From: a virus
Reading direction: 5' to 3' (one strand)
Length of the DNA: 31,180 nucleotides
Virus record (IMG/VR): IMGVR_UViG_3300042992_000679
Coordinates: 1-31,180 of that record
The position numbers and the translations under genes are program-made. The notes below the pieces were generated by a model. The model made no database searches. It saw nothing but the letters and a program-made list of their open reading frames with translations, and was not told the origin of the DNA. Shown here piece after piece: positions 1 to 12,742 of the stretch (its first letter is position 1; every line of letters starts with the position of its first letter).

Positions 1-2
1 TC

Positions 3-320
3 GCTGGGCACATTCACAATATGGATATACGTATGGGCAGTCTGACTCCGAACGTTAAGCTAATTTACGAACGAGTAGGCGGCACTGTATATGCCCGCGA
101 ACAAGGTAGCACTGAAAGGACCGTTGTGGGATACGACTATCATAGGGATCCGTTAGATCACAGAAATTATATGAGTACGCCTAGCGAATCTCAGTTATGG
201 CATGATATTAGACAAGCAGCCTTGGACAATAAAGAATTGGAAAACGCCTTAGAACGTGTTAAAATATTGTACTATCTAAGCAAAGACAAAGAATATAAAG
301 TTCCTCATCATCCGGTATAA
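3..320 (+). CDS. Conserved phage protein, 5'-partial, function unknown
   Basis: The frame is open from the left window edge (Ala-Gly-His-Ile-His-Asn precede the first ATG at 21) and there is no ribosome site before that ATG, so the gene probably begins upstream of the window. The visible part is about 105 residues, soluble and charged, with no membrane segment. It includes a short stretch with Tyr-Glu-Arg-Val and Val-Tyr-Ala-Arg that I associate with conserved hypothetical proteins of T4-like marine phages, from memory only. It ends 2 bp before the gp62-like gene, so the two are probably co-transcribed. No function can be given. Confidence 0.6.
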   Translation, partial: AGHIHNMDIRMGSLTPNVKLIYERVGGTVYAREQGSTERTVVGYDYHRDPLDHRNYMSTPSESQLWHDIRQAALDNKELENALERVKILYYLSKDKEYKVPHHPV

Positions 321-322
321 AC

Positions 323-784
323 ATGGCAGCAAAACTAGACATTGGCAGAGAATTAACAGCGGTAAATCGTAGAGACCACGATTTTTATAAGAACTTAACT
401 GACGAAGAGAAGAAAGTTTTTAGTCCGTATATTTTAATGAGATATGTAAGCAATCCTCAAGTTGATCCCGAAACATATCAGTTCATTCTCGAACGAGTTA
501 ATGATCTTGTCAATATCAATCACTGGACTTTAAGTAAAGGTCATAAGCAACTTCTTTGGCAATTATTTGCCAGTTGCGGAGTTGGTGTGCCTGTCAAATA
601 CACATACCTGAAGTCAGGTGCCAAAGGCAAAGCAAACAAGATTGAGAAGCTTCTTGAAGAATTATATCCTGCAATGAAGTTAAGTGATATCAAAGTGTTA
701 GCATCATTGATGGACGATAAAGACAAACAAGAATTGTTTGATAAAATGGGATTTGATAAGAAACAACGGAAAGAATACGAGTAA
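323..784 (+). CDS. Clamp-loader small subunit, gp62-like
   Basis: A 153-residue protein resembling the short form of the T4 gp62 family found in marine T4-like phages. Residues 25-45 carry the Phe-Ser-Pro-Tyr-Ile-Leu-Met-Arg-Tyr segment typical of that form, followed by a Trp-Thr-Leu...Leu-Leu-Trp-Gln-Leu-Phe region. In T4, gp62 forms a complex with the ATPase gp44 and loads the gp45 sliding clamp for the replicative polymerase. No ATPase motif is expected here and none is seen. The gene sits in a rightward replication operon, 2 bp after the previous gene and with its TAA overlapping the next ATG (TAATG). The call rests on local motifs, length and context. T4 gp62 itself is longer (187 residues). 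A structure-based search would decide. Confidence 0.6.
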   Translation: MAAKLDIGRELTAVNRRDHDFYKNLTDEEKKVFSPYILMRYVSNPQVDPETYQFILERVNDLVNINHWTLSKGHKQLLWQLFASCGVGVPVKYTYLKSGAKGKANKIEKLLEELYPAMKLSDIKVLASLMDDKDKQELFDKMGFDKKQRKEYE

Positions 785-1476
785 TGGAGTTAGTTGACCA
801 ACCTTTTACATGTGTGCATTGTAACAAGAGTTTTATGCAAGAGAAAACTCTTGTTGCTCATATGTGTGAACGAAAAAGGCGAGTGCTACAAAAGGATGAA
901 AAAAGAGTCCAGATGGGATTCTTTGCCTACAACAGATTTTATCAACTTACTCAGGCTGCAAAAAAACAAAAACCCTATAGTGACTTTTGTAAGAGTGCAT
1001 ACTATAATGCCTTTGTAAAATTTGGTAGCTTTATTAACAATGTAAATCCTTTGTATCCAGAACGATTTATCGACTACGTAGTTAAGAGCGGAATTAAATT
1101 AGATCATTGGTGTAGAGATGATCTGTATGACAAATATCTAAGTGAGCTGATCAAAATAGAGCCTGTAGAAAGTGCTATTGAAAGAAGCTTGCAATATATG
1201 ATGGAATGGGGCGAAGAACAAAATGCAAATTTTGCACATTACTTCAAATACGTAAATGTAAATCGTGCAGTACATCATATTAGAGATGGAAAAGTCAGTC
1301 CCTGGTTAGTTCTAAATTCTGGGAGCGGAGTTGAACTAATGAGAATGTTTAATGACGAGCAATTGGATATGATTAATCAAACATTAGATTTATCTTTTTG
1401 GTCAAAGAAATTTAGAGACTGCCCGGCGGATGTGGCGTTTGTAAAAGAAATTTGTAGGGAGACTGGAATTGCCTGA
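784..1476 (+). CDS. Zinc-finger protein of the replication cluster
   Basis: A 230-residue protein with an N-terminal zinc finger of C2HC type: Cys10, Cys13, His26 and Cys28, with a hydrophobic core like a C2H2 finger. The remainder (about 30-230) is helical and charged, with several Trp and Tyr residues and no catalytic motif I recognise. It overlaps the gp62-like gene by one base and the DnaE-like gene by 8 bp, so translational coupling is likely. In T4 this position beside the clamp loader holds regA, but length and sequence do not match regA. I recall similar zinc-finger proteins in replication clusters of marine T4-like phages. A role in nucleic-acid binding during replication or late transcription is inference. 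Confidence 0.75.
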   Translation: MELVDQPFTCVHCNKSFMQEKTLVAHMCERKRRVLQKDEKRVQMGFFAYNRFYQLTQAAKKQKPYSDFCKSAYYNAFVKFGSFINNVNPLYPERFIDYVVKSGIKLDHWCRDDLYDKYLSELIKIEPVESAIERSLQYMMEWGEEQNANFAHYFKYVNVNRAVHHIRDGKVSPWLVLNSGSGVELMRMFNDEQLDMINQTLDLSFWSKKFRDCPADVAFVKEICRETGIA

Positions 1477-2047
1477 TATTGATATAGATTTCTTAAATCG
1501 TTCAAATGTGTTGGATATAATTCAGCATGTGCCTGCTTGTCTTGAAGACGGAAAGAAACATAACACAGGTGCGTATTGTCATGCAATTCCTGTTAACTCA
1601 TTAACCGGCAATGCCAATATCAATTATAAAGAAGCAGAATCTCGAGGCTACTTTAAAATTGATTTTTTAAATGTTAGTGCATATGAAGGTGTCCGTAATG
1701 AAGAACATCTTAAAGAATTATTAGCAGCTGAGCCGCTTTGGGACTTATTAGAAGATCCGGCGGTATGTGACCAGCTGTTTCATATCAATGGGTATCATCA
1801 ATTGATTGCAAAATTAAAGCCTAAGAGCATTGAAGAATTATCCATGTTCCTTGCACTTCTCCGCCCGGGTAAAAAACATCTCATCCCAGTATGCGAGAAA
1901 GAAGGTTTCCAAGGTATCCAACAGGAGATATGGACTAAAACGGATGATGCTTATTTCTTTAAGAAGGCTCATGCTGTTGCTTATGCTCACGTTATTGTTG
2001 TTCAACTTAACTTGATTTGCGAACGGGTTAGCTACCCTTTTTCTTAA
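1469..2047 (+). CDS. Miniature DnaE-like (Pol III alpha) protein
   Basis: A 192-residue protein, starting at TTG with an AGGGAG site 8 nt upstream, that strings together hallmarks of the bacterial replicative polymerase DnaE, normally over 1100 residues. Residues 2-8 are Pro-Asp-Ile-Asp-Ile-Asp-Phe, matching the palm motif with two catalytic aspartates. Lys63-Ile-Asp65-Phe-Leu matches the third catalytic aspartate region. Residues 116-134 hold a Leu-Lys-Pro-x-Ser...Arg-Pro-Gly segment and 163-173 a Phe-Phe-Lys-Lys-Ala-His-Ala-Val-Ala-Tyr-Ala segment, both typical of DnaE. The PHP, fingers tip, beta-binding and OB domains are absent. It overlaps the zinc-finger gene by 8 bp and the leftward gene by 20 bp. 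I recall such short DnaE-like proteins in marine T4-like phages. Whether it is catalytic is unknown. Confidence 0.75.
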   Translation: MPDIDIDFLNRSNVLDIIQHVPACLEDGKKHNTGAYCHAIPVNSLTGNANINYKEAESRGYFKIDFLNVSAYEGVRNEEHLKELLAAEPLWDLLEDPAVCDQLFHINGYHQLIAKLKPKSIEELSMFLALLRPGKKHLIPVCEKEGFQGIQQEIWTKTDDAYFFKKAHAVAYAHVIVVQLNLICERVSYPFS

Positions 2048-2411
2048 CACTTCTAACCAGTTGAATGCTCTTGCGTTTGACACGCTTTTCAGCAATCTCA
2101 CCTAGATTAACAATTGGCCCAAAAATAATTTCAACATCTTTGCTGTTGAATGTTTTTATAAAAGGCCTGAAAGCCACCATTTCTTGTTTTAGAAAAATGT
2201 TGATAGGGATTTTCCTATTACTTTCCCACCACCAAACTTCTCCCATTTCTAAGAACAAGTGTTTATGTTCTTCGTTGCGTATATCAGCATAGTTGTATAT
2301 GCTAGTAACGTTATCATCGTGATTTACAATGATACCTATATACTCATTATCTGAGGTTTTGATGCAGGTTATGAATGGAAACTTTTGTTGAAACTCGTCC
2401 TTGTTGGTCAT
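2028..2411 (-). CDS. Conserved phage protein, unknown function
   Basis: I chose the ATG at 2411 (127 residues, Met-Thr-Asn-Lys), which lies downstream of a perfect T4-late-type box at 2443-2450; an in-frame ATG at 2441 would place the start beside the box. The protein has a beta-rich N-terminal half with an Ile-Ile-Val-Asn-His-Asp-Asp stretch, a Trp-Trp-Trp-Glu-Ser-Asn-Arg motif near residue 60, and a basic C-terminus. I recall this family from marine T4-like phages without a known role; the first half could be an Sm- or SH3-like barrel, a guess from strand pattern. It converges with the DnaE-like gene, overlapping it by 20 bp, and diverges from the structural gene at 2426. Confidence 0.75.
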   Translation of the reverse strand: MTNKDEFQQKFPFITCIKTSDNEYIGIIVNHDDNVTSIYNYADIRNEEHKHLFLEMGEVWWWESNRKIPINIFLKQEMVAFRPFIKTFNSKDVEIIFGPIVNLGEIAEKRVKRKSIQLVRSVKKKGS

Positions 2412-2414
2412 TAA

Positions 2415-2420
2415 TAAATA
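2415..2420 (+). promoter_or_regulatory. Late-type TAAATA box before the structural gene
   Basis: AATAAATA ends 5 nt before the ATG at 2426. With T4-type spacing of about 6 nt from box to start site, transcription would begin at or next to the start codon, giving a leaderless message. The same arrangement recurs at several other late-type genes in the window. Confidence 0.45.
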
Positions 2421-2425
2421 TATGT

Positions 2426-3544
2426 ATGCAGAAATTACCAATCTATTTATACTCCAATTTGTTCAGTGTACAATTAGATCTGGACGACGATATAACAAGG
2501 ACACATGAAACTATGTACCAACGAGAGTTAAAATTACAAAGAGGACTTAAAAACAAGGTACAGCTACAGTTTAAAAACTCTGATCAAAAATTAGTTAGAA
2601 TTTTAGCTGCATCTAGTACTGTTGGGGCTGCAACATCTGCTTCTAATTTACTCACAGTAGCCGATGCTACCAATGTCCAAGTAGGTATGCTAGTGAACAG
2701 TGATAGTGTAACTAACGGCACTTATATTTCTGCAATTAATTCAAATACCCTAACACTTGATAACTTAGATCCACAATACGATGCTGATCTAGGACAATTC
2801 CTATCACCCATTACTGAAACTATAACATCGGGCACCGCGGTTACTTTCAATCATAATTTTGTATTTTCTATGTTTGATGCAGAACAAAATAGAATGGTTG
2901 TGCAGAAAACACTTGAAGTTATTGACAACGGTGTTACTACTGCAACTCGCGGACTAGCGGTATTATCGTTGACTGAAAACGACACTCGAGAACTACATAA
3001 CGGTTACTATAATTTTTCAGTTACATTGACTGACAATGATGGTTCATCTATCCCTGCATATTCAAACACATATTATAATATTGCCGGAGTTGCAAGATTA
3101 ACTAGCGAACTTGTACCAGTATTGAAAGACAGTTTAGAAACTGCTGCCTTTAAATATTTTGCAAATAGGGACGTCGAACCTAATAGATATGAATTCTATT
3201 CTGGAAACTTACGTGCAAATCCTGAAATGAGTCAGGCCACTACAATCGCTATGTATTTTACCAATTACACTGGCACCGTAGATGTGCAAGCAACCTTGGA
3301 CAATGCACCTTCTAACTTTGCTAATTATGCAACATTAGAAACTAAAACCTATACAAATTTTACCGGTGTAGATTATGCAAATGCAGTAGGCATTTGGAGT
3401 GATGTTAGAGTAAAATGGTATCCTGATAATTCAAATTTACCAAATCTGTTAAACTTCTACAGTCCTGAAATGCCAGGCAATCCTACTCCTGGTTCGGCTT
3501 ATTATCCAAACGGAAAAATTGACAAAGTACTTGTAAGAAGCTAA
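2426..3544 (+). CDS. Putative virion structural protein with inserted domain
   Basis: A 372-residue protein. I prefer the ATG at 2426 (Met-Gln-Lys-Leu-Pro-Ile-Tyr) to the one at 2375, because the earlier start runs back over the divergent gene and its promoter. The N-terminus has a Leu-Asp-Leu-Asp-Asp-Asp segment followed by Tyr-Gln-Arg-Glu-Leu-Lys-Leu, and the body is beta-rich with many Asn, Thr and Tyr residues, as in phage neck or baseplate-attached proteins. Residues about 60-110 look like an inserted small beta domain (Val-Gly-Met-Leu-Val...Gly-Thr-Tyr-Ile-Ser-Ala-Ile) of a type repeated in phage fibres, splitting the host fold between Lys-Leu-Val-Arg-Ile and Phe-Val-Phe-Ser-Met-Phe-Asp. 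The late-type box fits a virion role. The exact particle location is not determined. Confidence 0.65.
   Translation: MQKLPIYLYSNLFSVQLDLDDDITRTHETMYQRELKLQRGLKNKVQLQFKNSDQKLVRILAASSTVGAATSASNLLTVADATNVQVGMLVNSDSVTNGTYISAINSNTLTLDNLDPQYDADLGQFLSPITETITSGTAVTFNHNFVFSMFDAEQNRMVVQKTLEVIDNGVTTATRGLAVLSLTENDTRELHNGYYNFSVTLTDNDGSSIPAYSNTYYNIAGVARLTSELVPVLKDSLETAAFKYFANRDVEPNRYEFYSGNLRANPEMSQATTIAMYFTNYTGTVDVQATLDNAPSNFANYATLETKTYTNFTGVDYANAVGIWSDVRVKWYPDNSNLPNLLNFYSPEMPGNPTPGSAYYPNGKIDKVLVRS
2443..2450 (-). promoter_or_regulatory. Late promoter box TATAAATA
   Basis: An exact TATAAATA octamer on the minus strand, identical to the T4 late-promoter consensus. With T4 spacing the start of transcription would fall near 2436-2437, giving a leader of about 25 nt for the gene starting at 2411. 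There is no -35 hexamer, as expected for a late promoter served by a phage sigma-like factor. Confidence 0.6.
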
Positions 3545-3553
3545 ACTGTATGT

Positions 3554-4555
3554 ATGAATCTCATACAGGCTTCCGTACAAACTTTTCTGCCTCCTAAAAG
3601 GAAGACAACTCCTAGTGGCTGGATAGGTTTCAACGCAGTCTGTTGCCATCACAATGGAGATCATCAAGACACAAGAAAACGTGGTGGTGTGCTGTTCAGT
3701 AACGATGGATTCCAATATCATTGTTTCAACTGCGGATTCAAAGCAGGCTGGACACCCGGAAGGTTATTAAGCAAGAATACTAAAAATTTGTTTAACTGGA
3801 TGGGAATGCCTAGTGAGGAAATTAATAAACTAAACCTCGAGGCGTTACGTAGTAAAGAAGATCAACCGGTAGCTGCTCCTACTATTAATTTTCATCAAGA
3901 GCCCAGACCTCTCCCGGAAGACTGTAAGTCAATATTAGAATGGTTAATGGCTGAGCCAAACGATGAAGTATTAGCAGTGGTTGATTACCTTGCTGGTAGA
4001 AGCATGGATTTAGAATGGTACAACTGGATGTGGAGTCCGGAGAACGGATATCGTGATCGAGTTATTATTCCCTTCTATCAGGACGGTGTGGTAGTGGGGT
4101 TTACTGGGCGGAAAATAAAACCCGGTAAACCCAAATACCTTACAGACAGTCAAAGTGGCTATGTGTTCAACATCGATCGGCAGACCGAAGATAGAGAATA
4201 TGTAATTGTAGTTGAAGGGCAATTTGATGCGATAGCTGTTGACGGTGTAGCAATTATGACTAACGAACCAAATGCTACGCAAATTGCTAGAATTAATAAG
4301 TTAGGTAAGCGAGTTATCGCGGTGCCTGATCGAGACAAGCCTGGAGCAAAATTAATACAAGCCGCATTAGAAAATAGCTGGACAGTGAGTATGCCAGAGT
4401 GGCAAGACAGCGTCAAAGACTGTGCCGATGCTGTGCATAGATATGGTAGATTGTATACCCTGTTCACAATTCTACAGTACGTAGAAGCAAATGAGATAAA
4501 AATACAATTACTAAAGAAAAAACTAGAGAACCTGCATGACGATGAACAAACCTAA
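3554..4555 (+). CDS. DNA primase, gp61/DnaG-type
   Basis: A 333-residue primase that makes RNA primers for lagging-strand synthesis with the helicase encoded next. An N-terminal zinc ribbon is visible: Cys30/Cys31 with nearby His, then Cys57 and Cys60. The TOPRIM catalytic core follows, with Val-Val-Glu221-Gly-Gln-Phe-Asp and Val-Pro-Asp259-Arg-Asp261, the acidic residues that bind the metals. Between them is an Asp-Arg-Val-Ile-Ile-Pro-Phe stretch typical of DnaG-like enzymes. The length is close to T4 gp61 (342). It starts 9 bp after the structural gene with no clear ribosome site and ends 20 bp inside the helicase gene. Confidence 0.9.
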   Translation: MNLIQASVQTFLPPKRKTTPSGWIGFNAVCCHHNGDHQDTRKRGGVLFSNDGFQYHCFNCGFKAGWTPGRLLSKNTKNLFNWMGMPSEEINKLNLEALRSKEDQPVAAPTINFHQEPRPLPEDCKSILEWLMAEPNDEVLAVVDYLAGRSMDLEWYNWMWSPENGYRDRVIIPFYQDGVVVGFTGRKIKPGKPKYLTDSQSGYVFNIDRQTEDREYVIVVEGQFDAIAVDGVAIMTNEPNATQIARINKLGKRVIAVPDRDKPGAKLIQAALENSWTVSMPEWQDSVKDCADAVHRYGRLYTLFTILQYVEANEIKIQLLKKKLENLHDDEQT

Positions 4556-5984
4556 TTATAACGCAGAAATGCAAAAACTGTATCTGGAGATGTTTCTTTC
4601 AGATGCTGAAACTTTTATCCGCTGTCAGAATATCTTTGATGCTGAAAATTTTGACAAACGATATCAGGATTCTGCGGCGTTTGTTACCAAGTATGTAGAC
4701 GACTACAAAGTCATGCCTGAGGTTAGTATTGTTAATGCTAGCTGTAGCACAGACTTTCAGGCTATTACATTACCTAAAGAAAACTATGACTGGTTGATGA
4801 ATGAATTTGAAACATTTAGTCGACATAAAGGGCTAGAGCGGGCAATTCTTAAATCAGCCGACTTGTTGGAAAAGGGCGAGTACACTCCGGTCGAAAAGCT
4901 GATCAAAGACGCTATCCAGATCAGTTTGAACAAAGACATGGGCACTGACTACTGGTTTGATCCAAGAGCCCGCTTGTTATTGTTGAAGGACAATAATGGA
5001 CAGATCAGCACTGGTTATCCAAGTATTGATCGCAAGCTGTACGGCGGTTTCAAGCGTGGTGAATTGAACATTTTCTGTGCTGGCTCTGGTGGCGGTAAGA
5101 GTTTATTCCTTGCCAACTTAGGTGTAAACTTTTCGCTCGCCGGGTTGAACGTGATCTATTTTACCTTTGAATTGAGTGAAGGTTTAGTGGGTATGCGTGT
5201 GGACAGTATGCTAACTGGTATTGCTTCCAAAGACATCTTTAAGAACTTAGATGACGTTGAAATGAAGGTTAAACTCACTGGTCGCCGTGCTGGCGGAATG
5301 CAGATAAAATACATGCCTTCCGGCAAAAACTGTAACGATTTAAGGTCATATTTAAAAGAATATCAGGTCAAAACAGGCAAAAAACCTGACATTATTTTAG
5401 TGGACTACTTGGACCTTATGATGCCACTAAGTGTTAAAGTTAGCCCAAGTGACTTGTTTGTTAAAGACAAATACGTATCAGAAGAGCTTCGTAACTTTGC
5501 AATGGAAACTCAGTGTGTAGTAGTAACTGCCGCACAGTTGAACCGCAGTGCTGTTGAAGAAATCGAATTTGATCACAGTCACATCTCAGGTGGTTTAAGT
5601 AAGATTCAAACAGCAGATAACGTTATTGGTATCTTTACCAGTAGGGCTATGCGTGAACGTGGACGTTATCAAATTCAATTTATGAAGACACGTAGTTCGA
5701 GCGGAGTAGGGCAAAAGGTTGACTTAGAATTTGACATCGATAGTCTTAGAATTAAGGACTTAGGTGAAGAAGAAGAGGGCAGTTTTAGCCAACAACGTAG
5801 TGCAGCAAGCAATGCATTAATTGACGGATTAAAGAAAACCAGTGTAGTTACAGCAACTAACGTTGATCCGGAAACTGGTGAAATCGATCCTACTAGAGGC
5901 AGCTCGTTGCCTAAGGCCAAAGTCTCACCGCAACAAAGAAGTGTTAGAGATATCCTGAGTAGTTTTAGTCCGGAAAAGGATTAA
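4536..5984 (+). CDS. Replicative DNA helicase, gp41/DnaB-type
   Basis: A 482-residue RecA-fold hexameric helicase of the DnaB family, which unwinds the fork and recruits primase. Walker A is Gly183-Ser-Gly-Gly-Gly-Lys-Ser189; the Thr-Phe-Glu-Leu-Ser segment at 210-214 is the DnaB H1a-type motif; Walker B is Ile-Leu-Val-Asp-Tyr-Leu-Asp at 287-293; a Gln-Leu-Asn-Arg-Ser segment near 335 matches the H3 region. Residues 1-135 form the helical N-terminal domain and the C-terminal 70 residues are polar and probably disordered, a likely partner-binding tail. T4 gp41 is 475 residues. ATG codons at 4536 and 4542 are both possible. The overlap with the primase gene suggests coupled translation. Confidence 0.92.
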   Translation: MTMNKPNYNAEMQKLYLEMFLSDAETFIRCQNIFDAENFDKRYQDSAAFVTKYVDDYKVMPEVSIVNASCSTDFQAITLPKENYDWLMNEFETFSRHKGLERAILKSADLLEKGEYTPVEKLIKDAIQISLNKDMGTDYWFDPRARLLLLKDNNGQISTGYPSIDRKLYGGFKRGELNIFCAGSGGGKSLFLANLGVNFSLAGLNVIYFTFELSEGLVGMRVDSMLTGIASKDIFKNLDDVEMKVKLTGRRAGGMQIKYMPSGKNCNDLRSYLKEYQVKTGKKPDIILVDYLDLMMPLSVKVSPSDLFVKDKYVSEELRNFAMETQCVVVTAAQLNRSAVEEIEFDHSHISGGLSKIQTADNVIGIFTSRAMRERGRYQIQFMKTRSSSGVGQKVDLEFDIDSLRIKDLGEEEEGSFSQQRSAASNALIDGLKKTSVVTATNVDPETGEIDPTRGSSLPKAKVSPQQRSVRDILSSFSPEKD

Positions 5985-6541
5985 AGCCAATTGGAGATTT
6001 TGTTTTGTGCAACTAGTTCTATACTGCGATTCCATTGACCGTCATCGACTAGATTGAAAATTGACTCAATGGTTGCCGGGGCATCGAGCCATCTATTTTG
6101 TGGTTTCCACGGAGGATCTCCCCTAAATTCTCCGTCTAATTGATTAGGTGCCCAACCACAGCTACCTATACATGTTCTATAAAGTCCCGGGCCTTCGTCT
6201 TTACTAATTGCAGCAAGTATGGCCATTTCGTTAGTGATTCCAATATCTGGCGTAATTTTTATAGTATTAGAACTTTGCCAATCTAGAGTATGAATAATAA
6301 ACACTCTGTGCGTATCGACTGGTCCTCCAACAAATACTTTATCTCGTTTTTTTGAATCAATCCCTACTGCCTGCATAATTGTACCCAGGGTTAAATTTGC
6401 GGCAGGTTTGTTAACCATTAAACCCCAAGACCCGCTAGGACTGTGTTTTGCAACTAATATAACTCCCTTGGTAAAATAGGGATCCTCGCTTCTAGGCTGC
6501 GATACTATAATACTTCCGGTTAAACTTTTTATTTCACTCAT
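5981..6541 (-). CDS. YqgE/AlgH (UPF0301) family protein
   Basis: A 186-residue protein closely following the bacterial YqgE/AlgH family, which is usually about 185 residues. Visible family hallmarks are an N-terminal Asp-Pro-Tyr-Phe followed by Val-Ile-Leu-Val-Ala-Lys-His, then Gly-Leu-Met-Val-Asn-Lys-Pro, Val-Gly-Gly-Pro-Val near 71-75, and Gly-Ser-Cys-Gly-Trp-Ala-Pro-Asn-Gln-Leu near 126-135. The family's biochemical role is not established; AlgH was linked to alginate regulation in Pseudomonas. It overlaps the helicase gene tail to tail by 4 bp and has its own late-type box 5 nt before the ATG. Presence in a phage suggests capture of a host gene. Confidence 0.9.
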   Translation of the reverse strand: MSEIKSLTGSIIVSQPRSEDPYFTKGVILVAKHSPSGSWGLMVNKPAANLTLGTIMQAVGIDSKKRDKVFVGGPVDTHRVFIIHTLDWQSSNTIKITPDIGITNEMAILAAISKDEGPGLYRTCIGSCGWAPNQLDGEFRGDPPWKPQNRWLDAPATIESIFNLVDDGQWNRSIELVAQNKISNWL

Positions 6542-6546
6542 CGAGA

Positions 6547-6552
6547 TATTTA
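6547..6552 (-). promoter_or_regulatory. Late-type TAAATA box before the YqgE gene
   Basis: TTAAATA on the minus strand, 5 nt before the ATG at 6541. It lies back to back with the box at 6559-6564 serving the divergent gene, so a 29-bp intergenic space holds two opposed late-type promoters. No Shine-Dalgarno sequence fits between box and start codon. Confidence 0.45.
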
Positions 6553-6558
6553 ATAAAA

Positions 6559-6564
6559 TAAATA
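6559..6564 (+). promoter_or_regulatory. Late-type TAAATA box before the nucleotidyltransferase gene
   Basis: AATAAATA ends 6 nt before the ATG at 6571, so T4-type spacing places the transcription start on the start codon. There is no AGGAG-like site upstream of the gene. Confidence 0.45.
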
Positions 6565-6570
6565 ATAGTT

Positions 6571-7257
6571 ATGAGTATTGCTGAATTTACTGACCCAATT
6601 GATCTTAATAAAGAACTCAATCCTGCATTGTGGCAGGGCAGTGATCTAAGAACAGATGTAAGAGTTGCGTTATTAAAAATAGCCAAAGCCTACTATAATT
6701 TTTTAGACATAGATGTTCCTATTATAGACATACTAGTAACAGGCAGTCAGGCAAACTATAACTATACTCGACATTCAGATTTAGATCTGCATCTTATTGT
6801 TCCGTATGACAGCGTCGATTGTGATCTTGCAGTTGCAGAATTGTTTGACGCAAAAAGAAGATTATGGAAACAAAATCACGATCTATACATTCGTAACGTT
6901 CCTGTAGAATTGTACGCAGAAGATTCTAAAGAGCCTGCTGTTTCGTCTACATACTCAGTTCTTAGAGGAGAGTGGATTAAGAAACCCGGTGCTCCTATTA
7001 TGGACTATGATCGGAAAGAAGTTAGACGATTGTTTGATATGTGGGAAAATTTAATTCTTAAAGCAGTTAAAACTGGTGATCTAGAATTTATGGAAAAACT
7101 AAAAGACATGCTGAAGAATTTCAGAAAGGCGGGACTGGCAAAAGATGGCGAATTTGGTCCTGCAAATCTGGCATTCAAAAGCCTTCGCAACGACGGCTTA
7201 GTTGGACATCTTATGTCTGCAATTACTAAAGCAACCGATAAACAATTAAGTATTTGA
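6571..7257 (+). CDS. Nucleotidyltransferase-fold protein
   Basis: A 228-residue protein with a Pol-beta-type nucleotidyltransferase signature: Val-Thr-Gly57-Ser58-Gln-Ala, then His-Ser-Asp70-Leu-Asp72-Leu-His-Leu, where the two aspartates would bind metal. A third acidic residue may be the Glu of Val-Glu-Leu-Tyr near residue 112. Residues 145-228 are helical and basic and could bind a substrate. I recall related proteins in T4-like marine phages without a proven role. It could add a nucleotide to RNA, protein or a small molecule; the sequence does not say which. It is preceded by a late-type box and followed at 30 bp by the nucleotidase gene, which has its own promoter. Confidence 0.75.
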   Translation: MSIAEFTDPIDLNKELNPALWQGSDLRTDVRVALLKIAKAYYNFLDIDVPIIDILVTGSQANYNYTRHSDLDLHLIVPYDSVDCDLAVAELFDAKRRLWKQNHDLYIRNVPVELYAEDSKEPAVSSTYSVLRGEWIKKPGAPIMDYDRKEVRRLFDMWENLILKAVKTGDLEFMEKLKDMLKNFRKAGLAKDGEFGPANLAFKSLRNDGLVGHLMSAITKATDKQLSI

Positions 7258-7282
7258 CATTAGATTGCAAATAGTTTATAAT
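7254..7282 (+). promoter_or_regulatory. Sigma70 promoter abutting a start codon
   Basis: TTGACA (7254-7259), a 17-bp spacer and TATAAT (7277-7282) form an exact consensus promoter. Only 5 nt separate the -10 box from the ATG at 7288, so initiation 7 nt downstream falls within the start codon. The -35 hexamer overlaps the stop codon of the preceding gene. It is the only perfect sigma70 promoter seen on the plus strand. Confidence 0.75.
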
Positions 7283-7287
7283 AAACT

Positions 7288-12674
<5,387 letters not shown>

Positions 12675-12730
12675 TCAAGGTTATCCTGTTTAGATATGCT
12701 AATTTTTATATTTAGCAGGATATTAACAAG

Positions 12731-12736
12731 TAAATA
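12731..12736 (+). promoter_or_regulatory. Late-type TAAATA box before the radical SAM gene
   Basis: GTAAATA ends 6 nt before the ATG at 12743, so T4-type spacing places the transcription start at the start codon. The intergenic space to the divergent fibre gene is 71 bp and also contains an inverted repeat GCTAA...TTAGC around 12698-12717. Confidence 0.45.
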
Positions 12737-12742
12737 CTCTGT

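Noticed and set aside
1377-1586. A minus-strand frame over the start of the DnaE-like gene
   Set aside because: The plus strand carries recognisable catalytic motifs and a ribosome site; the minus frame has none.
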